NCBI RefSeq assembly: GCF_900104115.1
Contig: NZ_FNJM01000001.1
Location: forward strand, 391,374 to 455,373
Reading direction: 5' to 3'
Source: Clostridium gasigenes
GTDB taxonomy: Bacteria; Bacillota; Clostridia; Clostridiales; Clostridiaceae
Length of the DNA: 64,000 bases
Positions 35,536 through 44,900 of this stretch are shown in pieces (positions within the stretch are counted from its first letter, which is position 1; the number at the start of each line of letters is the position of its first letter). A program made the position numbers and the translations under genes. The notes under the pieces are model-generated. The model ran no database searches. It saw only the letters and a program-made list of their open reading frames with translations, and was not told where the DNA came from.

Positions 35536-36498
35536 ATGTTTACCTATATTGGAAGAAGACTTCTTCAAATGATCCCTGTTTTACTTGGGGTTTCTATTAT
35601 TATATTTGTTGTAATTTCTCTTGCGCCGGGGGATTATGTTGATGGTAAGGCGGGGTCAAATATGACTGAAGCTAAAAAAATAGAACTTAGAGAAAGTATG
35701 GGACTGGATAAGCCTGTACCACAACGATATATTAGTTGGCTTACAAAATCTTTTTCGGGAGATTTTGGATATTCATTAAAATTCCAACAACCAGTTATAA
35801 AGGTTATAGATACTTATGTTTGGAATTCATTTATATTAGCAATATCCGCATTTATAGCAAGTATAATAATAGCAGTGCCAATAGGAATAGTATCAGCTAC
35901 AAAACAATATTCATTTGTTGATGGTTTTTTCACGGTTATAGCACTTATAGGAATATCTTTGCCAGCATTTTTCTTAGCACTTATGCTAATAAAAGTATTA
36001 GCCTTTGATTTACCTATATTCCCAGTTGGGGGAATGACAAAAACAGGTAGTTCGACTGTTGGAATTAAACATTTCTTTGATGTTATATATCATATGTTAT
36101 TACCATTTATAGTTTTGACAGTAGTACAAGTTGGCTCTTTAATGAGATATACGAGAACAAGTATGCTTGAGGTTATAAGACAAGATTATATAAGAACAGC
36201 GAGGGCAAAGGGGTTAAAGGAATCTGTAGTAATTTATAAACATGCTTTAAGAAATGCTTTAATACCTATAGTTACAATACTTGGACTTTCACTTCCAGGG
36301 TTATTTGGTGGAGCAATGATTACAGAAACTATTTTTGCTTGGCCTGGAATTGGAAAAGTTGCTTTTGATTGCTTAAATGCTAGAGATTATCCATTTTTAA
36401 TGGCTTTTAACATGCTTATGGCCATGCTTACCTTAGCGGGAAGTTTAATTGCAGATATTTCTTATGCTTTAGTTGATCCAAGAATAAGACTGAAGTAA
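35536..36498 (+). CDS. dppB: Peptide ABC transporter permease (DppB/OppB family)
   Basis: 320 residues with six membrane helices. The start YIGRRLLQMIPVLLGVSIIIF and the EAA-type loop RTARAKGLKESVVIYKHALRNALIPI near residues 217-242, which docks on the ATPases, are typical. Forms the channel with the next permease. AGGGAGG site; 13 bases before the next gene. Confidence 0.93.
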   Translation: MFTYIGRRLLQMIPVLLGVSIIIFVVISLAPGDYVDGKAGSNMTEAKKIELRESMGLDKPVPQRYISWLTKSFSGDFGYSLKFQQPVIKVIDTYVWNSFILAISAFIASIIIAVPIGIVSATKQYSFVDGFFTVIALIGISLPAFFLALMLIKVLAFDLPIFPVGGMTKTGSSTVGIKHFFDVIYHMLLPFIVLTVVQVGSLMRYTRTSMLEVIRQDYIRTARAKGLKESVVIYKHALRNALIPIVTILGLSLPGLFGGAMITETIFAWPGIGKVAFDCLNARDYPFLMAFNMLMAMLTLAGSLIADISYALVDPRIRLK

Positions 36499-36511
36499 GG
36501 GGGATATAAAC

Positions 36512-37435
36512 ATGGATATGAAAAAGAAAAAAAATAATGAAGTTGAAAAAATTAAAGTTGAGAAGGTACATTCTCCAGAAATGTTAGTTTTAATGAGAGT
36601 TAAAAAAAATAAACTAGCTATGGTTGGTTTTGGAATATTAATAATTATGATTTTATTTTGTGTTATTGGGCCAATATTTACACCTTATGAACAAGAAACA
36701 ATGAGTTTTGCTATAAAAAAACAACCACCAAGCTTTGCGCATTGGTTTGGTACAGATCTTATAGGTAGAGATATTTTAACAAGGCTTATGTATGCAGGTA
36801 GAGTATCTTTATTAGTTGGGTTTGTAGCTGTAATTATTGAAATAGCTATAGGTGGAATACTAGGAGCGATTGCTGGGTATTATGGTGGAATTGTAGATAG
36901 CATAATAATGAGAATTGTTGACATATTTTTATGTATACCATTTTTACCAATACTTATTGTATTAGGAGCGACTTTATCTAATTTAGATGTAGATCCTGAT
37001 AAAAGAATATTTTTTGTTATGTTTATTATAGGTATATTGTCTTGGCCAACAATAGCGAGATTAGTAAGAGGTCAAATATTATCACTTAGAGAACAGGAAT
37101 TTATGCAAGCGGCAGAAGCTCTTGGGTTAACAGATTCTAGAAAAATATTCAAACATTTATTACCAAATGTTATACCTTCTATTATAGTTTCAGCAACACT
37201 TGGTATTGGTGGAGCAATAATGACTGAATCTGCATTAAGTTATCTTGGAATGGGAGTTGCACCTCCAAATGCTTCTTGGGGAAACATGATACAATCAGTA
37301 AATAATTTTGCTGATTTAATGGAAAGACCTTGGCTTTGGGTACCACCAGGTATTTGTATTTTCTTAACAGTTATGGCGATTAATCTGTTAGGTGATGGGC
37401 TAAGAGATGCTCTTGATCCAAAACTAAAGAAGTAG
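36512..37435 (+). CDS. dppC: Peptide ABC transporter permease (DppC/OppC family)
   Basis: 307 residues; cytoplasmic Lys/Glu-rich N-terminus, then six membrane helices. HWFGTDLIGRDILTRLMYAGR is the family hallmark after helix 1, and the EAA-type loop is QAAEALGLTDSRKIFKHLLPN near 197-217. Pairs with the preceding DppB-type permease. Confidence 0.93.
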   Translation: MDMKKKKNNEVEKIKVEKVHSPEMLVLMRVKKNKLAMVGFGILIIMILFCVIGPIFTPYEQETMSFAIKKQPPSFAHWFGTDLIGRDILTRLMYAGRVSLLVGFVAVIIEIAIGGILGAIAGYYGGIVDSIIMRIVDIFLCIPFLPILIVLGATLSNLDVDPDKRIFFVMFIIGILSWPTIARLVRGQILSLREQEFMQAAEALGLTDSRKIFKHLLPNVIPSIIVSATLGIGGAIMTESALSYLGMGVAPPNASWGNMIQSVNNFADLMERPWLWVPPGICIFLTVMAINLLGDGLRDALDPKLKK

Positions 37436-37446
37436 GGGGTTATAAC

Positions 37447-38418
37447 ATGAGTGATTTAATAGAATTTAAAAACTTAAAAACATATTTCTACACTGAAGGT
37501 GGCACAGTTAAAGCTGTGAATGATGTAAGTTTTAAAATAAAAAAAGGTGAAGTTGTATGTGTAGTTGGAGAATCTGGATGTGGGAAAAGTGTTACTGCAA
37601 TGAGTCTTATGAGACTTGTAGCTTCTCCAGGGGAAATAGTAGAGGGTGAAATATTATATGAAAATAAAAATCTTTTAACTTTGTCAGATTCGGAAATGAG
37701 AGCAATTAGAGGAAATGATATCTCTATGATATTCCAAGAACCTATGACATCTTTAAATCCAGTTTTCACAGTAGGAAAACAAATTATGGAATCTATAATA
37801 GTGCATCAAAAATTAAAGAAAAAAGAAGCAAGAAAAGCAGCAATAGATATGATTTCATTAGTAGGAATAGCGGATGCAGAAACTATTGTAGATAGATATC
37901 CACATGAACTTAGTGGAGGAATGAAACAAAGAATAATGATAGCTATGGCATTATCTTGCAAGCCTAAAGTGTTAATAGCAGATGAGCCAACTACTGCATT
38001 AGATGTTACTATTCAAGCACAAATATTAGATCTTATGAGAGATATAAAAGAAAAGTTTAATACTTCAATAATGTTTATAACTCATGATCTTGGAGTTGTT
38101 GCAGAAATGGCAGATTATGTTGTTGTTATGTATGCAGGTAAGGTAATTGAAGAGGGACCGGTGAATGTTATTTTCAAAAATCCAATGCATCCATATACTA
38201 TAGGGTTATTAAAATCTAAACCAATACTAAATAAAGTTCAAGAAAAATTATACTCAATACAAGGACAAGTACCTAGTCCTATTAATATGCCAGATAATTG
38301 CTACTTTAATGAAAGATGTGAATTTTGTTTTGATAAGTGCAAAAGTAGTATGCCAACATTGAAATTAGTAGAAGAGAATCACAAGGTTTCTTGTTTTAAA
38401 TATAAGGAGGGGAAATAG
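37447..38418 (+). CDS. dppD: Peptide ABC transporter ATPase (DppD/OppD family)
   Basis: 323 residues. Walker A GESGCGKSVTAM (about 38-49), Q-loop IFQEPMTSLNP, signature LSGGMKQRIMIAMAL, Walker B KVLIADEPTTALD and switch His in ITHDLG. The C-terminal Cys-rich tail (CYFNERCEFCFDKC, then VSCF) is the oligopeptide-ATPase extension that can bind a [4Fe-4S] cluster. Confidence 0.94.
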   Translation: MSDLIEFKNLKTYFYTEGGTVKAVNDVSFKIKKGEVVCVVGESGCGKSVTAMSLMRLVASPGEIVEGEILYENKNLLTLSDSEMRAIRGNDISMIFQEPMTSLNPVFTVGKQIMESIIVHQKLKKKEARKAAIDMISLVGIADAETIVDRYPHELSGGMKQRIMIAMALSCKPKVLIADEPTTALDVTIQAQILDLMRDIKEKFNTSIMFITHDLGVVAEMADYVVVMYAGKVIEEGPVNVIFKNPMHPYTIGLLKSKPILNKVQEKLYSIQGQVPSPINMPDNCYFNERCEFCFDKCKSSMPTLKLVEENHKVSCFKYKEGK

Positions 38419-38421
38419 TTA

Positions 38422-39387
38422 ATGAGCGAAACTATATTAAAAGTAGAAGGACTTAAAAAATATTTTCCTATAAAGGGAGGAATTTTTCAAAGAACAATAG
38501 GAAATGTAAAGGCTGTTGATGGAGTATCTTTTGAAATTAACAAAGGAGAAACTTTAGGTATTGTTGGTGAATCTGGTTGTGGAAAAAGCACAACTGGAAG
38601 AACAATTTTAAGGCTGCTTGAAAAAACAGAGGGAAGCGTAATATATAAAGGTAGAGATCTTGATGAATTAAGTAAAAAAGAATTAAGACATTTAAGAACT
38701 GATATGCAGATAGTCTTTCAAGATCCATATTCATCACTTAACCCAAGGCTTACACTTGGAGAAAGTATTGGAGAAGCTGCAATACATCATGGTTTAGTTT
38801 CAAAAGGCGAATCACGGGATTTAGTTCTTGAAACTATGAGAATTTGTGGGTTATCAGATTATCAAATAGATAGATATCCTCATGAATTTTCAGGTGGACA
38901 AAGACAAAGAATTGGTATCGCAAGAGCACTTATTTTAAATCCAGGTTTTGTAGTGGCAGATGAACCTGTATCTGCGCTGGATGTATCTATACAAGCTCAA
39001 ATAATAAATCTTTTATCTGATTTGCAGCAAAAAAAAGAACTTACTTATTTGTTTATATCACATGATTTAGGTGTAGTTGAACATTTAAGCACTAAGGTTG
39101 GAGTAATGTATTTAGGTTCTATGGTTGAACTAGCACCTAAAGGAGAAATATATAAAAATCCACTTCATCCTTATACTCAAGCATTGTTTTCAGCAATACC
39201 GGTACCAGATCCAACTTTTAAAAAGAGTAGAATTATATTAACAGGGGATATTCCAAGCCCTTCAAATCCTCCAAATGGATGTAAATTCCATACTAGATGC
39301 TCTTATGCAAAGGAAATTTGCAAAGAAGAGATTCCAGAATATAAATGTGTAGGTAGTGACCATTTTGTTGCTTGCCATTTAGTATAA
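38422..39387 (+). CDS. dppF: Peptide ABC transporter ATPase (DppF/OppF family)
   Basis: 321 residues, starting three bases after the stop of the partner ATPase. Walker A GESGCGKSTTGR, VFQDPYSSLNPRLT, signature FSGGQRQRIGIARAL, Walker B FVVADEPVSALD, and C-terminal NGCKFHTRCSYAKEIC cysteines. Last gene of the operon. Confidence 0.94.
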   Translation: MSETILKVEGLKKYFPIKGGIFQRTIGNVKAVDGVSFEINKGETLGIVGESGCGKSTTGRTILRLLEKTEGSVIYKGRDLDELSKKELRHLRTDMQIVFQDPYSSLNPRLTLGESIGEAAIHHGLVSKGESRDLVLETMRICGLSDYQIDRYPHEFSGGQRQRIGIARALILNPGFVVADEPVSALDVSIQAQIINLLSDLQQKKELTYLFISHDLGVVEHLSTKVGVMYLGSMVELAPKGEIYKNPLHPYTQALFSAIPVPDPTFKKSRIILTGDIPSPSNPPNGCKFHTRCSYAKEICKEEIPEYKCVGSDHFVACHLV

Positions 39388-39407
39388 AACATAGTTATCA
39401 CAAAAGA

Positions 39408-39451
39408 ATAACAAGTCAAGATGTTGTTTAATTTATACCTTGATTTGTTAT
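39408..39451 (+). terminator. Terminator of the peptide transporter operon
   Basis: ATAACAAGTCAAG pairs with CTTGATTTGTTAT, perfect except one position, followed by TTATTTTA. Confidence 0.75.
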
Positions 39452-39513
39452 TTATTTTACAAAGGTATTTAGATAATGTGATACATTGTACATAATTAAG
39501 GGAGAGGATATAA

Positions 39514-39720
39514 TTGTTTAGGTTTGATGATAAAAAAGAAGAACTAAAAACAAGGCAAAGGGAATTAATGAGAAATGTTAAAATGGGTGAAAAACCTAAA
39601 TTTAAAGATTTGTTATCTATAATGATTGCTCAGTACGTAATTATTTTACCGGTAGCGTTTATAGGAATTATAATATTCTTTTTAGTGATAAAAGGTATAT
39701 TATATTTTTGGGGATCATAA
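39514..39720 (+). CDS. Small single-span membrane protein, 68 residues
   Basis: Starts at TTG 39514 after AAGGGAGAGG; no ATG fits. Hydrophilic, highly charged N-terminus (FRFDDKKEELKTRQRELMRN) then a hydrophobic segment YVIILPVAFIGIIIFFLVI near residues 44-62, so probably cytoplasmic N-terminus with one membrane helix. I do not recognise a family. Monocistronic, just upstream of the glnA promoter. Confidence 0.6.
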   Translation: MFRFDDKKEELKTRQRELMRNVKMGEKPKFKDLLSIMIAQYVIILPVAFIGIIIFFLVIKGILYFWGS

Positions 39721-39748
39721 GAAATAAAAAATAAAAGTAAAAAATATA

Positions 39749-39776
39749 TTGCTTTATGTAAATAGAATGATATAAT
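39749..39776 (+). promoter_or_regulatory. glnA promoter
   Basis: TTGCTT (39749-39754), 16-base spacer, TATAAT (39771-39776). Confidence 0.6.
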
Positions 39777-39790
39777 TAGGAAATAAGATA

Positions 39791-39845
39791 GTTGAGCAAA
39801 GGCGTTCAATAGTAACCTTTAATGGGTTCTGTTGCACGCCTTTTT
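39791..39845 (+). promoter_or_regulatory. ANTAR-type antitermination leader of glnA
   Basis: A hairpin GTTGAGC - AAAGGC - GTTCAAT (39791-39810) has a six-base loop with A at position 1 and G at position 4, as in ANTAR target RNAs. The loop and 3' arm overlap the 5' arm (AAAGGCGT, 39798-39805) of a terminator whose other arm is ACGCC(TTT) at 39836 followed by TTTTT. The two structures exclude each other, so binding of the ANTAR protein encoded after glnA would allow read-through. Confidence 0.7.
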
Positions 39846-39874
39846 ACTATAAAATTTTAAGGGGGATTTATATT

Positions 39875-41206
39875 ATGGCTAAGTATTCAAAGGAAGATAT
39901 TATAAAATTAGTTGAGGAAAATGGAATTAAGTTTATTAGGCTTCAATTTACAGATATTTTTGGGGCATTAAAAAACATTGCAATAACAGATAAACAATTA
40001 GGAAAGGCATTGGATAATCAGTGTATGTTTGATGGATCTTCAATTGAAGGTTTTGCTAGAATTGAAGAATCAGACATGTATCTAAGACCAGATTTAAATA
40101 GCTTTGTAATTTTTCCATGGAGACCACAACAAGGAAAAGTTGCAAGATTAATATGTGATGTATATAGACCAGATGGAACTCCATTTGAAGGTGATCCAAG
40201 ATATATATTGAAAAAAGCTTTAATAGAAGCAGAAAAATTAGGTTATACTATGAATGTAGGACCAGAATGTGAATTCTTCTTATTTAATACTGATGAAAAT
40301 GGAGAACCAACAACTATAACAAATGATAATGCTGGATATTTTGATTTAAATCCAATAGATTTAGGAGAAAATGCAAGAAGAGATATGTCTCTTATTTTAG
40401 AGGAAATGGGATTTGAAATAGAAGCATCTCATCATGAAGTAGCACCAGGACAAAATGAAATAGATTTTAAATATGGGGATGCATTAACTACTGCAGACAA
40501 TATAATGACTTTCAAATTAGTTGTTAAGACAGTAGCGCAAAGACATGGGTTACATGCAACATTTATGCCTAAACCTGTATTTGGAATAAACGGATCTGGT
40601 ATGCATATAAATGTTTCATTAAACAAGGATGGGAAAAATGCTTTTGTTGATGTGGATGATGTAAATGGACTAAGTAAAATTGCTTATAATTTCATAGCTG
40701 GAATGATGAATAATATAAAAGGTATGTCAGCTATTACAAATCCATTAGTTAATTCATACAAGAGATTAGTACCTGGATATGAGGCACCTGTTTATATAGC
40801 TTGGTCTGGAAAAAATAGAAGTCCACTAGTTAGAGTGCCTGCTTCAAGAGGAGCTGGAACTAGAGTGGAACTAAGATGTCCAGATCCTAGTGCAAATCCT
40901 TATTTAGTATTAGCTTGTTTATTATCAGCAGGGCTAGAAGCTATAAAAAATAATTCAGTTCCACCAGCTAGTGTTGAAAAAAATATATTTGAAATGACTG
41001 AAGCAGAAAGAGAAGTAGATGGAATTGAAAGTTTGCCAGGAACTTTAGAAGAAGCAATTGCATATATGAGAGATAACAAGCTTGTACGTGAAACTTTAGG
41101 AGCGCATACTTTTGATAAATATGTAGACGCTAAACAGTCAGAATGGGATGATTATAAAACTAGAGTTCATGAGTGGGAAGTAGAAAAATATTTAAAACAA
41201 TATTAA
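39875..41206 (+). CDS. glnA: Glutamine synthetase type I
   Basis: ATP-dependent formation of glutamine from glutamate and ammonia; dodecameric cytoplasmic enzyme. 443 residues, the length of Gram-positive GSI-alpha. Motifs: [19 protein letters not shown] (about 50-68), [24 protein letters not shown], the ATP-binding [17 protein letters not shown] (about 229-245) and [19 protein letters not shown]. No adenylylation-site sequence of GSI-beta type is seen. Preceded by an antitermination leader and followed by its likely antiterminator gene and glutamate synthase. Confidence 0.96.
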   Translation: MAKYSKEDIIKLVEENGIKFIRLQFTDIFGALKNIAITDKQLGKALDNQCMFDGSSIEGFARIEESDMYLRPDLNSFVIFPWRPQQGKVARLICDVYRPDGTPFEGDPRYILKKALIEAEKLGYTMNVGPECEFFLFNTDENGEPTTITNDNAGYFDLNPIDLGENARRDMSLILEEMGFEIEASHHEVAPGQNEIDFKYGDALTTADNIMTFKLVVKTVAQRHGLHATFMPKPVFGINGSGMHINVSLNKDGKNAFVDVDDVNGLSKIAYNFIAGMMNNIKGMSAITNPLVNSYKRLVPGYEAPVYIAWSGKNRSPLVRVPASRGAGTRVELRCPDPSANPYLVLACLLSAGLEAIKNNSVPPASVEKNIFEMTEAEREVDGIESLPGTLEEAIAYMRDNKLVRETLGAHTFDKYVDAKQSEWDDYKTRVHEWEVEKYLKQY

Positions 41207-41227
41207 GTTTGATTGGATGGGGTTTAT

Positions 41228-41776
41228 ATGAGGGCTAATCAAGTTGTGATGGTAGCATTAAATAATTTAGAAAAAGCAGAAAAAATTAGAGATATGCTAT
41301 GTACCGAAGGCTATGAGGTTGTAGCGGTATGTACATCAGGAAGTGAGTTAATAAGAAGAGCATTAATATATGATCAGTGTTTAATCTTAATAGGCTATAA
41401 CTTAGTAGATATGAATATAAATGAAGTATATAATGCTTTATCAGAAACCTGTAGCTTCCTTGCACTTGTAAATGAACCATATAAATCTTTCGTACAAGAA
41501 AGTACAGATATGTTCTGTATAAGTAATCCAATAAACAAAGTAGTGCTTGGAAATGCAATAGATATGATATTTCAAGGTCAAAAGAAATTGCATAAACTTA
41601 AGGAAAAAGTTGAAAGTTTAGAATGTAAAATTGAGGAAAGAAAGAATATAGAAAAAGCAAAAGGAATCCTCATGGAGACAATGGGGTTATCGGAAAATGA
41701 AGCCTTTAAATATATTCAAAAAACCAGTATGATGACTGGTCGTAAAATGGATGAAGTAGCTAAGGAAATAATATAA
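41228..41776 (+). CDS. nitR: ANTAR-domain antiterminator (NitR-like)
   Basis: 182 residues from ATG 41228, 6-7 bases after GGATGGGG; a TTG at 41213 is an alternative. N-terminal degenerate receiver-like domain (about 1-115, MVALNNLEKAEKIRDMLCTEGYEV), a coiled-coil, then an ANTAR RNA-binding domain (about 130-182): KNIEKAKGILMETMGLSENE then AFKYIQKTSMM. The receiver lacks a clear phospho-acceptor Asp. The same gene order, glnA-nitR-glutamate synthase, is known in solventogenic clostridia, where this protein antiterminates glnA in response to nitrogen. Overlap of its target-like hairpin in the glnA leader supports this. Confidence 0.88.
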   Translation: MRANQVVMVALNNLEKAEKIRDMLCTEGYEVVAVCTSGSELIRRALIYDQCLILIGYNLVDMNINEVYNALSETCSFLALVNEPYKSFVQESTDMFCISNPINKVVLGNAIDMIFQGQKKLHKLKEKVESLECKIEERKNIEKAKGILMETMGLSENEAFKYIQKTSMMTGRKMDEVAKEII

Positions 41777-41798
41777 CATTAGTTATGATATAATATGA

Positions 41799-41835
41799 AT
41801 TAAGATCAATAATACATGTTATTATTGATCTTAAT
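41799..41835 (+). terminator. Strong hairpin between nitR and gltB
   Basis: Perfect 15-base arms ATTAAGATCAATAAT and complement around a 7-base centre. Weak T tail. Probably separates glnA-nitR from gltBD. Confidence 0.65.
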
Positions 41836-41840
41836 TTATC

Positions 41841-41903
41841 TTAGGTATCTTCAAAAAAAATAAATAGTCAATATTAATAGGATATTTTTTTAGATATCCT
41901 ATA
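41841..41903. repeat. Palindromic intergenic repeat, copy 2
   Basis: Left arm TTAGGTATCTTC plus A8-TA, right arm TATTTTTTTAGATATCCTA. Lies in the nitR-gltB gap, 37 bases before gltB. Confidence 0.65.
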
Positions 41904-41939
41904 TTTTTAAAATACCCAAATAGGGAAGGGGGATATTAT

Positions 41940-44900
41940 ATGAAAAATAATGGGTTATATAACAGTTCTTTTGAGCATGATGCTTGCGGAATTGGAGCAA
42001 TAGCAAATATTAAAGGAATAAAATCACATAAAGTAATAGAGGATTGTTTAAACATACTAGAAAATTTAGAACATAGAGGTGGTATGGGTGCCGAGGATAA
42101 TATAGGAGATGGTGCAGGAATATTGTTTCAGATACCACATAGATTTTTTAAGGAAGAGGGACAGAAACTTGGTATAATTATTCCAGGTGAAGGAGAATAT
42201 GCTGTTGGTATGTTCTTTTTATCTACTAAAAAAATAATTAGAGATGAGAGTAAAACCTTAGTTGAGGCTATTGTAAGAGAAGAAGGACTAGAATTATTAG
42301 CTTGGAGAAAAGTTCCTATAGACAAAAATAATTTAGGACAGGGTGCTATAGATGTTATGCCTTATTTCCTTCAACCAATTATAGGAAAACCAAGTAACGT
42401 TAATAAAGGTATTGATTTTGAAAGAAAATTATACTTGTTAAGAAGAAGAATAGAAAAGGCAGTAGATAAAAATTCTTATTTAAATAAGGATACTTTCTAT
42501 ATTGCATCTCTTTCCTCAAAAACTATAGTTTATAAAGGAATGCTATTATCTACTCAACTTAGGAGTTTTTATATAGATTTAAAAAGTGCTAAATTAGAAT
42601 CAGCTATCGCTCTTGTGCATTCAAGATATAGTACAAATACTTTCCCAAGCTGGGAAAGAGCACATCCTAATAGATATATGATTCATAATGGAGAAATTAA
42701 TACCTTAAGAGGTAATGTAAATAGAGTTTATTCAAGAGAAGCCGGGCTTGTTTCTGAAGTTTTAGGAGATGACCTTCAAAAAGTACTTCCAATTATAAAT
42801 AAAGAAGGTTCAGATTCTGCAATTTTAGATAATACTTTAGAGTTTTTAACTATGAATGGTAGAGACTTAACTAGAGCAGTAATGATGTTGGTTCCAGAAC
42901 CTTGGGTTAAATCTAAGTCAATGAAACCATCAAGAAAAGCATTTTATGAATATAATGCAACATTAATGGAACCTTGGGATGGACCATCTGCAATAGTATT
43001 TACTGACGGTGAAAAATTAGGCGCAGTACTGGATAGAAACGGGCTTAGACCAGCTAGATATTACGTTACAGAAGATGGACATTTGATTTTAGCATCAGAA
43101 GTTGGAGCTTTAGATATAAGAAATGAAGAAATAAAATATAAGGGAAGATTAACTCCAGGTAAAATGTTAATTGTTGATACTAAGACAGGTGAGTTAATTG
43201 ATGATGAGGAATTAAAAGAAAAGTATGAGTCAGAAAATCCTTATAGTGAGTGGCTAGAAGATGGACTTGTAACTTTGGATAAACTTCCTTGTAATGAAGG
43301 TGAAGTATTATCATTAAATAAGGAAAATAGAAGTAGACTTGAAAGAGTATTTGGATATGGTTATGAAGATTTAAAAAACAATATATTGAAAATGGCAGAA
43401 TCAGCAGAAGAGCCTTTAGTGGCGATGGGTATAGATTCTCCAATTGCAATTTTATCTAAAGATAGTCAACCTCTATTTAACTATTTTAAACAATTATTTG
43501 CACAAGTAACTAATCCACCAATAGATGCAATAAGAGAAGAAATAGTTACAGCTACAAATGTTTATTTAGGAACAGAAGGAAATATATTAAATGATTCAAA
43601 AACTAATTGTAATCAAATTAGATTGGACAATCCAATTATTTCTGATGAAGAATTAGCTAAAATAAAGGGAATAAAAAGAGATGGGTTTAAAGTTAAGGTA
43701 TTAAAAACATTATTTAATAAAAATAATGGAAAAGATTCTTTAGAAAATTCATTAGAGAAATTATTTATTGAGGCAGATAAAGCCTATGAAGAAGGCTTTA
43801 ATATATTTATTTTAAGTGATAGGGAAGTAGATGAAGAAAATTTACCAATTCCATCACTATTAGCCCTTGCAGGGTTACATCATCATTTAGTTAAAAAAGG
43901 TATGAGAACTAGAGTAGCAATTATAGTAGAAAGTGGAGAACCAAGAGAAATTCATCATTTTGCTACATTGCTAGGATATGGAGCCTGTGCAATTAATCCA
44001 TATTTAGCATACTCAGCTATAGAGGAATTAATAGAAGTAGAATTATTAGATTTAGATTATAAACAGGGAGTTTATAATTTTAACAAAGCTATATTAAAGG
44101 GAATTGTTAAGATATTATCTAAAATGGGTATATCTACAGTTCAATCTTATCAAGGAGCTCAAATGTTTGAAGCTTTAGGAATAAGCACAGAGGTAATAGA
44201 TAAATACTTTACTAATACTATTACCAGAATTGGAGGAATAGGTTTAAGTGAAATTCAAGATGAATGCTTGAAAAATCATAAAGAAGCCTTTAATAAGCAT
44301 ATTGTTAATTATGACTTTAGTTTAGATTCTCTTGGAACAGATAAAGTTAGAAGTGGAAAAGAAGAACATCTATATAATCCTTTAGTAATTCATAAGTTAC
44401 AAGAAGCTACAAAAAATGGAGATTATAAGTTGTTTAAGGAATATACTGCTCTTTTAAATAGGGAAGAGAGTCATTTAAACTTAAGAGGGCTTATGGAATT
44501 CAACTATACTGATTATGCAGTTTCTTTAGATGAGGTTGAATCGGTTGAATCTATTGTTAAAAGATTTAAAACTGGAGCTATGTCTTATGGATCAATTTCA
44601 AAAGAGGCTCATGAAGCATTAGCAATAGCTATGAATAGAATTGGTGGAAAATCTAACACTGGTGAAGGTGGAGAAGATGCTCTTAGATGGATTGCTGATG
44701 AAAATGGTGATTTAAGAAGATCATCAATAAAACAAATAGCATCAGGTAGATTTGGAGTAACTTCAGAATATCTAGTTAATGCAGATGAACTTCAAATAAA
44801 AGTTGCTCAAGGGGCAAAACCAGGAGAAGGTGGGCAATTGCCTGCAAGTAAGGTATATCCATGGATTGCTAAAACAAGGAAATCAACGGCAGGGGTTGGG

